A stretch of 64,000 nucleotides of DNA from Rhodoferax_B sp049316285. GTDB lineage: Bacteria; Pseudomonadota; Gammaproteobacteria; Burkholderiales; Burkholderiaceae_C. The stretch is from positions 124,001-188,000 of the forward strand of contig NZ_JBMOXA010000006.1 in the NCBI RefSeq assembly GCF_049316285.1. Reading direction: 5' to 3'. Below, piece after piece: positions 44,381-53,201 of the stretch. Each line of letters starts with the position of its first letter. The stretch's first letter is position 1. A program made the translations under genes and the position numbers. Under the pieces are notes generated by a model. That model made no database searches. It was not told the origin of the DNA and saw only the letters and a program-made list of their open reading frames with translations.

Positions 44381-44395
44381 TGTAATATCTTTACA
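44381..44395. promoter_or_regulatory. Dyad operator O2 in the dppA-ridA divergent region
   Basis: TGTAATATCTTTACA is a 15-base inverted repeat with one off-pair, 17 bases before the ridA start. Its centre is 73 bases from that of O1, near seven helical turns, which would favour looping or paired binding by a dimeric regulator. Confidence 0.55.
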
Positions 44396-44411
44396 CACAG
44401 GAGCCCACAAA

Positions 44412-44798
44412 ATGACAGTAGAAACCCTTGGTCAATCCCCTATAGCATCTGACCGCCAAGCCCGCCCGCTCTCGCCCGCTGTGCGTGCAGGTGATTTCGT
44501 TTTCGTCTCTGGCACCGTGCCCACCGACGACCAGGGCCAAGTGGTACCAGGTGGCATAGAAGCCCAGACGCGCCAGGTCTTCAAACTGCTGGAAAAGGCC
44601 CTGGCGCTGGCCGATTGCACGCTGGCCGACGTGGCCAAGGTCAACGTCTGGCTGGACGATGCACGCGACTTCGGCAGCTTCAACCGCGTCTACATGGAAT
44701 GTTTTGGCGACCACCGCCCGGCGCGCTCCACCGTGGAATCGCGCCTGATGATCGACGCCAAGGTCGAGATTGATGTAACGGCATACAAGCCTCGCTGA
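44412..44798 (+). CDS. ridA: RidA family enamine/imine deaminase
   Basis: Small trimeric enzyme of 128 residues that hydrolyses reactive enamines such as 2-aminoacrylate. The family blocks GDFVFVSGTVPTDDQGQVV, KVNVWLDDARDFGSFNRVY and the C-terminal ARSTVESRLMIDAKVEIDVTAY, with the substrate-binding Arg, are present. It is divergent from the peptide transporter / D-serine dehydratase-like operon and shares its control region, so it likely removes the 2-aminoacrylate made there. The ATG at 44412 has AGGAG 7 bases upstream. Confidence 0.92.
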   Translation: MTVETLGQSPIASDRQARPLSPAVRAGDFVFVSGTVPTDDQGQVVPGGIEAQTRQVFKLLEKALALADCTLADVAKVNVWLDDARDFGSFNRVYMECFGDHRPARSTVESRLMIDAKVEIDVTAYKPR

Positions 44799-44948
44799 CC
44801 ACGCCCCCAACGGCCCGGTGCCCGAAAAAAGGGCTCGCGGCCCCCGTACAAGCCTGCCCTGGCGCCAATTCGTAAAAATCTGCAACCGTATTGGCGAAAA
44901 TAGTGCTCTACTCGGTTGGCACACCAACCCCCGGGGAGGGCCTTCCGC

Positions 44949-47900
44949 ATGCCGCAAACGGAATCCGCAGCCACCTTGAGCAGCCTTGCGCCACCGTCCG
45001 ACATCAGCAAGCCATATGGTTTAACAAGAATCGTCTGTTTATTGGTCACGCTGCTGGGCCTGGCCGTTCTTTACGGCTGGGCCTTTGGGCTGCCGCTGTT
45101 GCGCAGCGTGATTCCCGGTGCGGTAGAGATGAAGGCCAATACGGCGCTGGGCCTGGTGGCCAGCGCTGCGGCACTGGCACTCATGACACTGCGCCGCAGC
45201 GCGAACCGCGAAGGCCGGGCCGCCGCCCAGCGCAGCCCCTTGGCGGCAGTGCTGTCGGCTGCGGTTGCCATACTCGGTTTGCTCACATTGGCGGAGTACG
45301 CCTTTGACTGGAACCCGGGCCTGGATGAATGGCTTTTCAAAGATAGCGCAGCGGCCTTCAATACCGCGCGCGGCCGCATGTCACCCTACAGTGCTGTCGC
45401 GTTTGTCTTGCTCGGCAGCGCGCTCATGGCACTCCCCTACCGTGGTCTGTCTCTGCTGGGGCGCGGTGCATCGGCGGTGTCGGTCGCCATAGGCTTGGTG
45501 TCCTTCCTGGGCTATCTGTGGAACATCAGTGAAATCGTCACCGACCGCATGATTCCGCCAGTGGCCGTGCACACCGCCTTGTGCTTCATCCTGCTGGGCA
45601 GCGTCATTTACCTCTGGAGCCGGGGCGCGCGCACGAACGCCCATACACGCACGCGCAGCCGGCTCGAAAACCTGGTGTTGGGTGGTTTCATTCCGGCCGC
45701 GCTGTTCGTGCTGGTCGGCGGCGGACTGACCTTCCGTGCGAACGAAAACTTTGCCGAAACCGCGCAGCTCGTCGCCCACACGCAAGAGGTCCGCGCTGAA
45801 CTGAGCCGCGTCTACAGCGCCCTGGCCGCAGCCGAACTGGCGCGGCGCAATCAGATGCTGACCAATGACAGTCAGTTTGCTGAAGATTTTCATAGCGGCG
45901 CGAAAGCCGCACGCGAACACCTGGACACTTTGGCGGGCTTGATCAAAGACAACCCCGCGCAGCTGCAGCAACACCGGCAACTGGCGGATTTGACAGAACG
46001 TCGACTCAAAGCGCTGGACACGGTGGCCCAGGTCTTCCTGCATGAAGGCGGTCCTGCCGCGCAGCGCGCGCTGCGTACGGAAGCCAGCGAACGCCTGATG
46101 GCGAAAACGCAGGACGTCATCGAGCAGATGGACCAGGCCGAAGAGACTCTGTTGAACCTGCGCTTGCAGCGCGCGCAATCACAGCGGCATTGGATGCTGG
46201 GCGTGCTGATTGCCACGCTGGCACTGTTGTCTGGGGTTTTCATACGGCTGTTCCGCAATATTCGCCAGGAAGTGCTGGCGCGTGGCGAGGCCGAGGACCG
46301 TTTGCAGCGGCTGAACGCTGAGCTCGAAGACCGCGTGCTCGCACGTACGGCCGAGCTGGAGGTGCAGCAGTCGTTCCTGCGCCGCGTGATCGACCTGAAC
46401 CGCAACCGCATCTTCGCCAAGGATTTCAGCGGCCGCTTTGTCTTGGCCAACGCGGCCATGGCCGAGGCGTATGGGCTCAAGGTCGAAGAAATCGTTGGCC
46501 GCACCGAATCCGAATTCAACCCCGACAAAGAACTGGTGCGCCAGTTCCAGGAAACCGACCAGCAGGTGATCGCCAGCGGCGAGGAACTGGTGATCGCCGA
46601 GCAGCGCGTGCGCAACGCCGAGGGAGAAACACGCTGGGTCTCCACCGTCAAACGCCCCATCCTGGCGCTAGACGGCAAATCCACCATTCTGCTCGGCGTC
46701 TCGACCGACATCACCGAGCGCAAGGCCGCAACCGACGAACTGCGCAGCATGGCGCTGACCTTGGAGCGGCGCGTGCAGGAACGCACGCTGGAACTCAGGG
46801 AAAGCAATGCCGCGCTGGAGCAGGCGCGGCTCGAATCCGACGCGGCCAGCCGCGCCAAATCGGCCTTTCTGGCAAACATGAGCCATGAAATCCGCACCCC
46901 CATGAACGCCATCATCGGGCTGACCCATTTGATGACGCGCGAGACCCGCGACGCGATGCAGCGCGACCGGCTCGACAAGGTCAGCAACGCCGCCCAGCAC
47001 CTGCTGCAGATCATCAACGACATCCTCGACATCTCCAAGATCGAGGCCGGCAAACTCACCTTGGACGACAGGGAGTTCTCGCTCGATGAATTGTTGAGCG
47101 ACGCAACCGAACTGGTGGCTGCGCAGGGCCGCGACAAGGGTCTGGAAATGATCCTAGACCAGGACCATCTGCCGCACCGAGTGCGCGGCGACCCGACGCG
47201 GCTGTCGCAGATCCTGATCAACCTGCTGGCCAACGCCGTCAAGTTCACCGAGCGCGGATGGGTGCGCCTGCGGGGGGAACTGCTCGCAGAAGAAGGACAA
47301 CGCGTGCAACTGCGCTTTGAGGTGCAGGACACCGGGCCGGGTATTGACGAGGAACGCCAGCGCCTGCTGTTCAACGCCTTCGAGCAAGGCGACAACTCTT
47401 CTTCACGGCGCCATGGCGGCACCGGCCTGGGGCTGGCCTTGTCACGCCAGTTGGCGCGCTCCATGGGCGGCGACGCCGGTGTGCAAAGCGTGGTGGGCTC
47501 AGGCAGCATGTTCTGGTTCACCGTCACGCTCACGCGCGTGGCACAGGCGCAGAACTACGCGCCGGCGCCTGTCAGTCTGGCCGGGCTGCGCGCGCTGCTG
47601 GTCGACGATCTGCCAGAAGCCCAGGCCGTGATCGGGGATCGCCTGCGCCAGATGGGGCTCAAGGTCGATGCCTGCGGCAGCGGCGCCGAGGCCGTGCAAC
47701 GCGTGTTGTCCGAACTGGCGGCAGGCCGCGCCTACGACGTGTTCCTGATCGACTGGCGCATGGAGCCCATGGACGGCATCGAGACCTTGAAGCTTCTGCG
47801 CGAGCGCGTGGGAGATGGTATGCCTCCGAGCATTCTGATCACGGCATTCGACCAGGATGCACTGGTGCGCCGGGCGCGCGAGGCAAGGTTTGACGCCGTG

Positions 47901-48437
47901 ATGCTCAAGCCCATAGAAGCCTCGGCACTGCTGGACCAGCTCATGCTGCTGCTACGCAAGCAACCCCTGGCCGAACTGGCGCCGGCTTCCCAAGCCTCCA
48001 GCACCGAGCTCACACTGCAGCAACGGCATACCGGCCAGCGCATCCTGCTGGCCGAAGACAACCCGGTAAACCGCGAACTCGCACAGGATCTGCTGCAGAT
48101 GGCCGGCTTGGTGGTCGAGACCGCAGAAGATGGCCAGCAGGCCGTCGAAATGGCGCTCTCCAGACCCTACGATGTGGTGCTGATGGACGTGCAGATGCCG
48201 TTGATGGACGGCATGGAGGCCACACGCGCCATCCGCAGCAGTCTGGGCCAAGCGGACCAGGTGTTACCCATCATCGCCATGACGGCGAATGCCTTCCTCG
48301 ACGACCGCCAAGCCTGCCTGGATGCAGGCATGAACGACCACGTCGCCAAGCCAGTGAACCCTGAGCTGCTGTACGCGACCCTGCTGCGCTGGTTGCCGCC
48401 GCGGGACGGCGCACCGGCCGATGGCGCGATTAGATGA
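44949..48437 (+). CDS. Hybrid sensor histidine kinase with two receiver domains
   Basis: Membrane kinase of 1162 residues. About seven helices fill residues 20-250; a helical stretch of about 150 residues (250-410) resembles a CHASE3 sensor and ends in another membrane helix. A coiled coil and a PAS domain (about 475-600) follow. HisKA carries SHEIRTPMNAIIGLTH with the phosphorylated His at about 646; the ATPase domain has DTGPGIDEERQRLLF and GGTGLGLALSRQLA. Receiver 1 has its Asp at about 935 (FLIDWRMEPMDG), receiver 2 at about 1080 (VLMDVQMPLMDG). There is no HPt domain and no partner gene beside it. GGGAGGG precedes the ATG. Stimulus unknown. Confidence 0.95.
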   Translation: MPQTESAATLSSLAPPSDISKPYGLTRIVCLLVTLLGLAVLYGWAFGLPLLRSVIPGAVEMKANTALGLVASAAALALMTLRRSANREGRAAAQRSPLAAVLSAAVAILGLLTLAEYAFDWNPGLDEWLFKDSAAAFNTARGRMSPYSAVAFVLLGSALMALPYRGLSLLGRGASAVSVAIGLVSFLGYLWNISEIVTDRMIPPVAVHTALCFILLGSVIYLWSRGARTNAHTRTRSRLENLVLGGFIPAALFVLVGGGLTFRANENFAETAQLVAHTQEVRAELSRVYSALAAAELARRNQMLTNDSQFAEDFHSGAKAAREHLDTLAGLIKDNPAQLQQHRQLADLTERRLKALDTVAQVFLHEGGPAAQRALRTEASERLMAKTQDVIEQMDQAEETLLNLRLQRAQSQRHWMLGVLIATLALLSGVFIRLFRNIRQEVLARGEAEDRLQRLNAELEDRVLARTAELEVQQSFLRRVIDLNRNRIFAKDFSGRFVLANAAMAEAYGLKVEEIVGRTESEFNPDKELVRQFQETDQQVIASGEELVIAEQRVRNAEGETRWVSTVKRPILALDGKSTILLGVSTDITERKAATDELRSMALTLERRVQERTLELRESNAALEQARLESDAASRAKSAFLANMSHEIRTPMNAIIGLTHLMTRETRDAMQRDRLDKVSNAAQHLLQIINDILDISKIEAGKLTLDDREFSLDELLSDATELVAAQGRDKGLEMILDQDHLPHRVRGDPTRLSQILINLLANAVKFTERGWVRLRGELLAEEGQRVQLRFEVQDTGPGIDEERQRLLFNAFEQGDNSSSRRHGGTGLGLALSRQLARSMGGDAGVQSVVGSGSMFWFTVTLTRVAQAQNYAPAPVSLAGLRALLVDDLPEAQAVIGDRLRQMGLKVDACGSGAEAVQRVLSELAAGRAYDVFLIDWRMEPMDGIETLKLLRERVGDGMPPSILITAFDQDALVRRAREARFDAVMLKPIEASALLDQLMLLLRKQPLAELAPASQASSTELTLQQRHTGQRILLAEDNPVNRELAQDLLQMAGLVVETAEDGQQAVEMALSRPYDVVLMDVQMPLMDGMEATRAIRSSLGQADQVLPIIAMTANAFLDDRQACLDAGMNDHVAKPVNPELLYATLLRWLPPRDGAPADGAIR

Positions 48438-48558
48438 CGGCGGTACCGCAGCGCGATGCCCGGAGAGAGGCCTGGACCGACCAGGCCGCCACGCTTACAC
48501 GCATGGCCGCAAGAAAAAGATGGCGGCCTTTGGCGCTCCACGCGCGGGAGGCGGTCCG

Positions 48559-48583
48559 GGTGTAATAGCATTGGGTTTGCCCA
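48559..48583 (+). promoter_or_regulatory. Possible operators upstream of kdgK
   Basis: ATTGGG-TTTG-CCCAAT (48568-48583) is a perfect dyad 28 bases before the kdgK start. It overlaps TGTAATAGCATT (48559-48570), which matches the left half and centre of a HexR-like site. Which, if either, is used cannot be told. Confidence 0.4.
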
Positions 48584-48610
48584 ATTCATGCTCAACCACC
48601 ATTTCAGTCC

Positions 48611-49567
48611 ATGAACAAATCAATAGACGTGGCCGCCCTTGGCGAAGCCATGCTTGAATTCAACCAAACCCACCCGGGTCAGCCGCAGTATCTGCAAGGC
48701 TTTGGAGGAGACACCAGCAACGCGGCCATAGCCGCCGCCCGCGCCGGCGCCAAATCGGCCTACCTCACACGTGTTGGTGCCGACACCTTTGGCCGCGCCC
48801 TGCTCGACCTGTGGGCCGGTGAAGACGTGGACACGCGCGCCGTCACCAGCGACAACACGCACCCCACCGGCATCTACTTCGTCACCCACGGCCCTCAGGG
48901 CCACGAGTTCAGCTACCTGCGTGCCGGCTCGGCCGCGAGTGTGATGACGCCGCAATGGCTGGACGGCACGGTTGCAGAGACCATTGCCCAGGCCCGCGTG
49001 CTGCACCTCTCCGGCATCTCCCTGGCGATCTCGCCCAGCGCTTGCGACACTTCGTTTGCCGCCATGCGCCTGGCCAAGGCCGCAGGCACGCTGGTGTCGT
49101 TCGACTCCAATCTGCGCCTCAAACTCTGGCCGCTGGACCGTGCCCGCGCCTGTATCGCCCAAGCCGTAGCGCTGTGCGATGTGTTTTTGCCCAGCCTGGA
49201 CGACATGGTCACGCTGTGCGACCTGGGTCACCTCAGCGTCCAAGCCCTGCCCGATGCCGTGGCCGACTGGGGCCACGCCCAGGGCGCGCCCATCGTGGTG
49301 CTCAAGCTCGGCGCCGACGGTGTGCTGATCAGCCAAGGCCTGGGTGCCGACAACCGGCGCGAACGCATTCCCGGCCACAAGGTCCAGCTGGTCGACGCCA
49401 CGGGCGCGGGCGACTGCTTCTGCGGCAACCTGCTGGCGCAGCTGGCCAAGGGTGTGGACGTGGTGCAAGCCGCGCGTTACGCCAACGCTGCCGCCGCGAT
49501 CGCCGTGCAAGGCTTTGGCGCCGTGGCGCCGCTGCCACGCCCGGCCCAGGTGGAGGCCATGTTGTGA
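48611..49567 (+). CDS. kdgK: 2-dehydro-3-deoxygluconokinase (PfkB family)
   Basis: Ribokinase-fold sugar kinase of 318 residues. The N-terminal GEAMLEF and GGDTSNAAIAAARAGAKSAYL motifs and the C-terminal signature VDATGAGDCFCGNLLAQL, with the catalytic Asp, are intact. Family members phosphorylate KDG to KDPG in the Entner-Doudoroff route; assignment as kdgK and not another PfkB kinase rests on the following dgoK and dgoA genes. It is the first gene of a tightly packed operon and overlaps the next by four bases. Confidence 0.85.
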   Translation: MNKSIDVAALGEAMLEFNQTHPGQPQYLQGFGGDTSNAAIAAARAGAKSAYLTRVGADTFGRALLDLWAGEDVDTRAVTSDNTHPTGIYFVTHGPQGHEFSYLRAGSAASVMTPQWLDGTVAETIAQARVLHLSGISLAISPSACDTSFAAMRLAKAAGTLVSFDSNLRLKLWPLDRARACIAQAVALCDVFLPSLDDMVTLCDLGHLSVQALPDAVADWGHAQGAPIVVLKLGADGVLISQGLGADNRRERIPGHKVQLVDATGAGDCFCGNLLAQLAKGVDVVQAARYANAAAAIAVQGFGAVAPLPRPAQVEAML

Positions 49568-50493
49568 GCCAGCACGAGAACCACCACGCCACCTCTGTGA
49601 TCGCCGTCGACTGGGGCACCTCATCGCTGCGCGGCGCGCGACTCGACGCCCAAGGCCGGGCCCTCGAAGAACGTGCTTTTGCACGCGGCATCATGACCGT
49701 GCCGCCTAGCGAATTCGCCTCGGTTTTTGAAGCCCTGTTCGGCGACTGGATGAGCACCGAAGGCACACTCTGCCTGATCTCCGGCATGGCCGGCAGCCGC
49801 CAGGGCTGGGTGGAAGCGCCCTACTGCGCCTGCCCCGCCGGGTTTGACGAACTGGCCGGCCAACTGGCCTGGCTGCCCCAGGGGGCGTTAAACCCCAAGG
49901 GCCACCGCATCGCCATCGTGCCCGGCATGAGCAGCGAAGAAGCCGGCGTGCCGGATGTGATGCGCGGCGAAGAGGTACAGATCTTCGGCGCCATGCAGCT
50001 CAGCGGCTGGCAAAACGGCTTGTTTGTGCTGCCCGGCACGCACAGCAAATGGGCCGTGGTGCAGGACGGCCGCATCACCAGCTTCAAGTCCTTCATGACC
50101 GGCGAGGTGTTCGCGGCGCTGAGCCAACACACCATACTGGCCAAAACCATCGCCACCGATGCGCCGTTTGACGAAGCCGCCTTCGCGCGCGGCGTGGCCA
50201 ATGCACAGGGCCCGGCAGGCTTGCTGCACCACGCCTTCAGCGCGCGCACCCTGTCCTTGTTTGGCCGCATGCAGGCCGGACCGCTGGCCAGTTATTTGTC
50301 GGGCCTGGTGATAGGTGAAGAACTGCGCGCCCAGACCATAGGCCCGGTGGCCGAGGTGGTGCTCGTGGGCTCGCCCGGTCTCAACCAACGCTACAGCCTG
50401 GCGCTGCATGAACTCGGCCTGCGCTGCCAGACCTTTGGGTCCGAGGCCACCTGGCGCGGACTCGCCGCCCTGGCCGCCAAGGTCAACGCTTAA
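49564..50493 (+). CDS. dgoK: 2-dehydro-3-deoxygalactonokinase
   Basis: Phosphorylates KDGal to KDPGal in the De Ley-Doudoroff galactose/galactonate route. The protein of 309 residues begins with the ATPase motif IAVDWGTSSLRGARLD. ISGMAGSRQGWVEAPYCACP, VPDVMRGEEVQIFGAM and LPGTHSKWA are DgoK hallmarks. Start codon GTG at 49564 overlaps the kdgK stop (GTGA). The frame stays open far upstream inside kdgK, but homology begins here. Confidence 0.93.
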   Translation: MSQHENHHATSVIAVDWGTSSLRGARLDAQGRALEERAFARGIMTVPPSEFASVFEALFGDWMSTEGTLCLISGMAGSRQGWVEAPYCACPAGFDELAGQLAWLPQGALNPKGHRIAIVPGMSSEEAGVPDVMRGEEVQIFGAMQLSGWQNGLFVLPGTHSKWAVVQDGRITSFKSFMTGEVFAALSQHTILAKTIATDAPFDEAAFARGVANAQGPAGLLHHAFSARTLSLFGRMQAGPLASYLSGLVIGEELRAQTIGPVAEVVLVGSPGLNQRYSLALHELGLRCQTFGSEATWRGLAALAAKVNA

Positions 50494-50511
50494 CTGAACA
50501 GGATCTCCAGC

Positions 50512-51150
50512 ATGTCCCCCCTAGAAAAATTCTCCACCCAGTTTGCGCGCATGCCCTTGGTGGCCATTCTGCGCGGCTTGACACCAGCCGAGGCACCGGA
50601 CGTAGGTGCGGCGCTCACCGGCGCCGGTTTTGGCCTGCTCGAAGTGCCACTGAACTCGCCCGACCCCTTGACGAGTATTGCGCTGCTGGCCAAACAGCAC
50701 CCCGAGGCGCTGGTTGGCGCCGGCACCGTGCTCACGCCAGCCCAGGTGCGCGACGTTCATGCCGCCGGCGGTCAACTCATAGTCTCGCCAAACTTCAATG
50801 CCGAAGTGGTGCGCGAAGCCGCCCGCCTGGGGCTGGTGTGCCTGCCAGGCATCGTCACCCCCAGCGAAGCCTTTGGTGCGCTGGATGCGGGTGCCACCGG
50901 GCTCAAACTGTTCCCGGCCGAGCTGGCCTCGCCGGCTGCGCTGAAGGCCATGCTGGCGGTATTGCCCAAGGGCACCTTGATGCTGCCCGTGGGCGGCATC
51001 ACGCCGGGCAATATGGCCACCTGGCGCGCCGCTGGTGCGCATGGATTTGGCATAGGATCGGCGCTTTACAAACCCGGAAAATCTGCCACCGCCGTGCGTG
51101 AATCCGCATCCGAATTCATAGCAGCTTACGCAGGCTCTATAAGCACTTGA
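50512..51150 (+). CDS. dgoA: 2-dehydro-3-deoxy-6-phosphogalactonate aldolase
   Basis: Class I aldolase of 212 residues, splitting KDPGal to pyruvate and glyceraldehyde 3-phosphate. PLVAILRGLTPAEA opens the barrel, EVPLNSPDPL carries the catalytic Glu, and GLKLFPAELAS carries the Schiff-base Lys. PVGGITPGNMATW is the phosphate site. The LNSP version of the loop fits the DgoA type more than the KDPG aldolase Eda. It lies 18 bases after dgoK, with CAGGATCTCCAG upstream as a weak ribosome-binding site. Confidence 0.93.
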   Translation: MSPLEKFSTQFARMPLVAILRGLTPAEAPDVGAALTGAGFGLLEVPLNSPDPLTSIALLAKQHPEALVGAGTVLTPAQVRDVHAAGGQLIVSPNFNAEVVREAARLGLVCLPGIVTPSEAFGALDAGATGLKLFPAELASPAALKAMLAVLPKGTLMLPVGGITPGNMATWRAAGAHGFGIGSALYKPGKSATAVRESASEFIAAYAGSIST

Positions 51151-51152
51151 GC

Positions 51153-51941
51153 ATGAAATCATTAGTCAACACCAAAATCAATCTCGACCTCGGCGGTAAA
51201 ACCGTCATCGTCACCGGCGCGGCCCAGGGCATAGGCGCGGCCTGCGCCGAACGTTTTGCGCGCGAAGGTGCCAAGGTGGTGTTGGCCGATGTGCTGGACG
51301 AACCCGGCCAGGCACTCGCCAGCCAACTCGGCGGCCTGTATGTGCGCTGCGATGTGGGCGACAAGTCGCAGGTCGACGGCCTGGTGGCGCAAGCCGTGGC
51401 CACCTATGGCGGCATCGACGTGTTGGTGAACAACGCCGGCATCTTTCGCGCAGCCGACTTTCTGGAGGTGAGCGAAGCCGACTTTGATGCCGTGATCCGC
51501 GTCAACATCAAGGGCTCGTTCCTGGTGGGCCAGGCGGTGGCACGTGTCATGGCCGAGAGCCGTACCCAGGGCAGCATCATCAACATGAGTTCGGTCAACG
51601 GCGTGCTGGCGATACCCAACATCGCCAGCTACAACGTCAGCAAAGGCGGCGTGAACCAGCTCACGCGCGTGATGGCCCTGGCCCTGGCCGACAAAGGCAT
51701 ACGTGTGAACGCCGTGGCGCCCGGCACGATTGCCACCGAACTGGCCGCCAAGGCGGTGCTGACCAGTGCAGACGCGAAGAACCGCATCCTCAGCCGCACC
51801 CCCATGAAGCGCCTGGGCGAGCCCAGCGAAATCGCCGACGTGGTGGCCTGGCTGGCCAGCGATGCCGCCAGCTACGTCACCGGCGAAATCGTCACCGTGG
51901 ACGGTGGCCGCATGACACTGAACTACACGGTTCCGGTTTGA
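51153..51941 (+). CDS. SDR-family sugar dehydrogenase
   Basis: Classical short-chain dehydrogenase of 262 residues. The cofactor motif VTGAAQGIGAAC, the NNAG motif and the Ser-Tyr-Lys triad (SSVNG, SYNVSK) are complete. In this operon it could act as a galactose/aldose 1-dehydrogenase or as an oxidoreductase for a deoxy-keto sugar acid; sequence alone does not choose. The ATG at 51153 is two bases after the dgoA stop; a TTG at 51147 is also in frame. Confidence 0.88.
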   Translation: MKSLVNTKINLDLGGKTVIVTGAAQGIGAACAERFAREGAKVVLADVLDEPGQALASQLGGLYVRCDVGDKSQVDGLVAQAVATYGGIDVLVNNAGIFRAADFLEVSEADFDAVIRVNIKGSFLVGQAVARVMAESRTQGSIINMSSVNGVLAIPNIASYNVSKGGVNQLTRVMALALADKGIRVNAVAPGTIATELAAKAVLTSADAKNRILSRTPMKRLGEPSEIADVVAWLASDAASYVTGEIVTVDGGRMTLNYTVPV

Positions 51942-52402
51942 TGCAAGGCGTGACCGTGCGCCAGGCGCGCCTGGCGGACCTGGACAACATTGCCCCGCTG
52001 TTCGACGCCTACCGCCAGTTCTACCAGCAGCCAGCCGACCTGGCGCTGGCCACGGCCTTCATAGCCGAACGCATGCGCGCCGGCGAATCCACCGTGCTGC
52101 TGGCCGAAGACAGCAAGGGCCAAGCCCTGGGCTTTTGCCAGCTGTACCCGAGCTTCTGCTCGGTGGCGGCCGCGCCCATCCATGTTTTGTACGACCTGTT
52201 TGTCGCCAAACCAGCACGCAGCAGCGGCACAGGCCGCGCCCTGATGCAGGCCGCGCAAGACTTTGCCGAGGCCGCAGGCTCGGCCCGCATGGACCTCACC
52301 ACCGCCCGCACCAACAGCCGCGCGCAGGCGCTATATGAAAGCTGCGGCTGGCAGCGCGATGAGATTTTCCTGACCTACAACTGGACCCCACCGGCTGCCT
52401 GA
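51941..52402 (+). CDS. GNAT family N-acetyltransferase
   Basis: Acetyl-CoA-dependent transferase of 153 residues. The fold starts with VTVRQARLADLDNIAPLFDAY; the CoA loop is VAKPARSSGTGRALM, and the C-terminal TTARTNSRAQALYESCGW is typical of the family. Its ATG overlaps the stop of the SDR gene (TGATG), so it is translated with the sugar-acid operon, although its substrate is unknown. It is the last high-GC gene before the AT-richer block. Confidence 0.88.
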   Translation: MQGVTVRQARLADLDNIAPLFDAYRQFYQQPADLALATAFIAERMRAGESTVLLAEDSKGQALGFCQLYPSFCSVAAAPIHVLYDLFVAKPARSSGTGRALMQAAQDFAEAAGSARMDLTTARTNSRAQALYESCGWQRDEIFLTYNWTPPAA

Positions 52403-52576
52403 GCTCCTGGGCTGCGACATGATTTCAGCCCTGCCAACAACAGGAATGTGGTCTCTGAAAATGCTTTCGGGACACTTTCAGATTTTGATATTCCCAATTG
52501 CTTGGTATTTCCGAATGATGGCTGTCGGCCAAGACCAGACCTTCGCTACTCATACACGTCTAAGACACCTCAAGCA

Positions 52577-52990
52577 ATGAAGCTCTTCACGAACTCATTT
52601 TCAGTAAACCTTGACCCTCTTCGCGCTGTCGATGATGAGGATTGGGTGCGTATACATGTCACGACGAAGGCAGATGTTTTCACTGGAAACTTCGATGCTT
52701 GGCTGCAGCTCAACGACTTGGTTCGTTTTAAGACTGAGCTTGAACATATGGATGCCAATATTGGCAAGTCGAATTCCGCACAGTTGGTGAGTCATGAACC
52801 TGGAGTCGATGTAACGCTGAGCATGCAACCCCTTGGGCAAATTGAAGGGTCATACGTCTTCGAAAATGAAAGCACTGGCAATGGGTCAACAAAGCTGTCT
52901 GGCTCGTTCGAGCTTGACCAAAGCTATTTGCCCGCCCTTAAGAGCAGTGTTGAATCTTTGATACTTGAGTTAGGTGGCGCTAGCTCCTAG
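52577..52990 (+). CDS. Small protein, possibly immunity-like
   Basis: An acidic 137-residue protein without signal peptide. The pattern DWVRIHVTTKADVF, then WLQLNDLVRFKTELEHM, and a C-terminal FELDQSYLPALKSSVESLI resembles small immunity-protein families such as WapI/DUF6228 (conserved Trp, mid-helix, Asp-Gln near the end). The resemblance is weak and no toxin gene is seen. The in-frame extension to 52448 is unlikely, since the protein-like part starts at MKLFTNSFSVNL. Base composition is visibly more AT-rich than in the operon before it. Confidence 0.65.
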   Translation: MKLFTNSFSVNLDPLRAVDDEDWVRIHVTTKADVFTGNFDAWLQLNDLVRFKTELEHMDANIGKSNSAQLVSHEPGVDVTLSMQPLGQIEGSYVFENESTGNGSTKLSGSFELDQSYLPALKSSVESLILELGGASS

Positions 52991-53201
52991 CGACCTGAAG
53001 CGGCCTGTCGACTAACTAACTCCCGCTAGCTTACATGTGGCTCAATCGCCTATCAGCGTCAAAGCACATAGCGAGCTCACCTTCATATTTTGTCGAAAAT
53101 AGGATCAGCCTGGGCACTCCGGTTTGAAATAGTCGGTCTGGGGATTGCTGGGGCAATGATGGGATGCGCGCCATTAATTAATTTTTACTCGGATTTGACA
53201 G

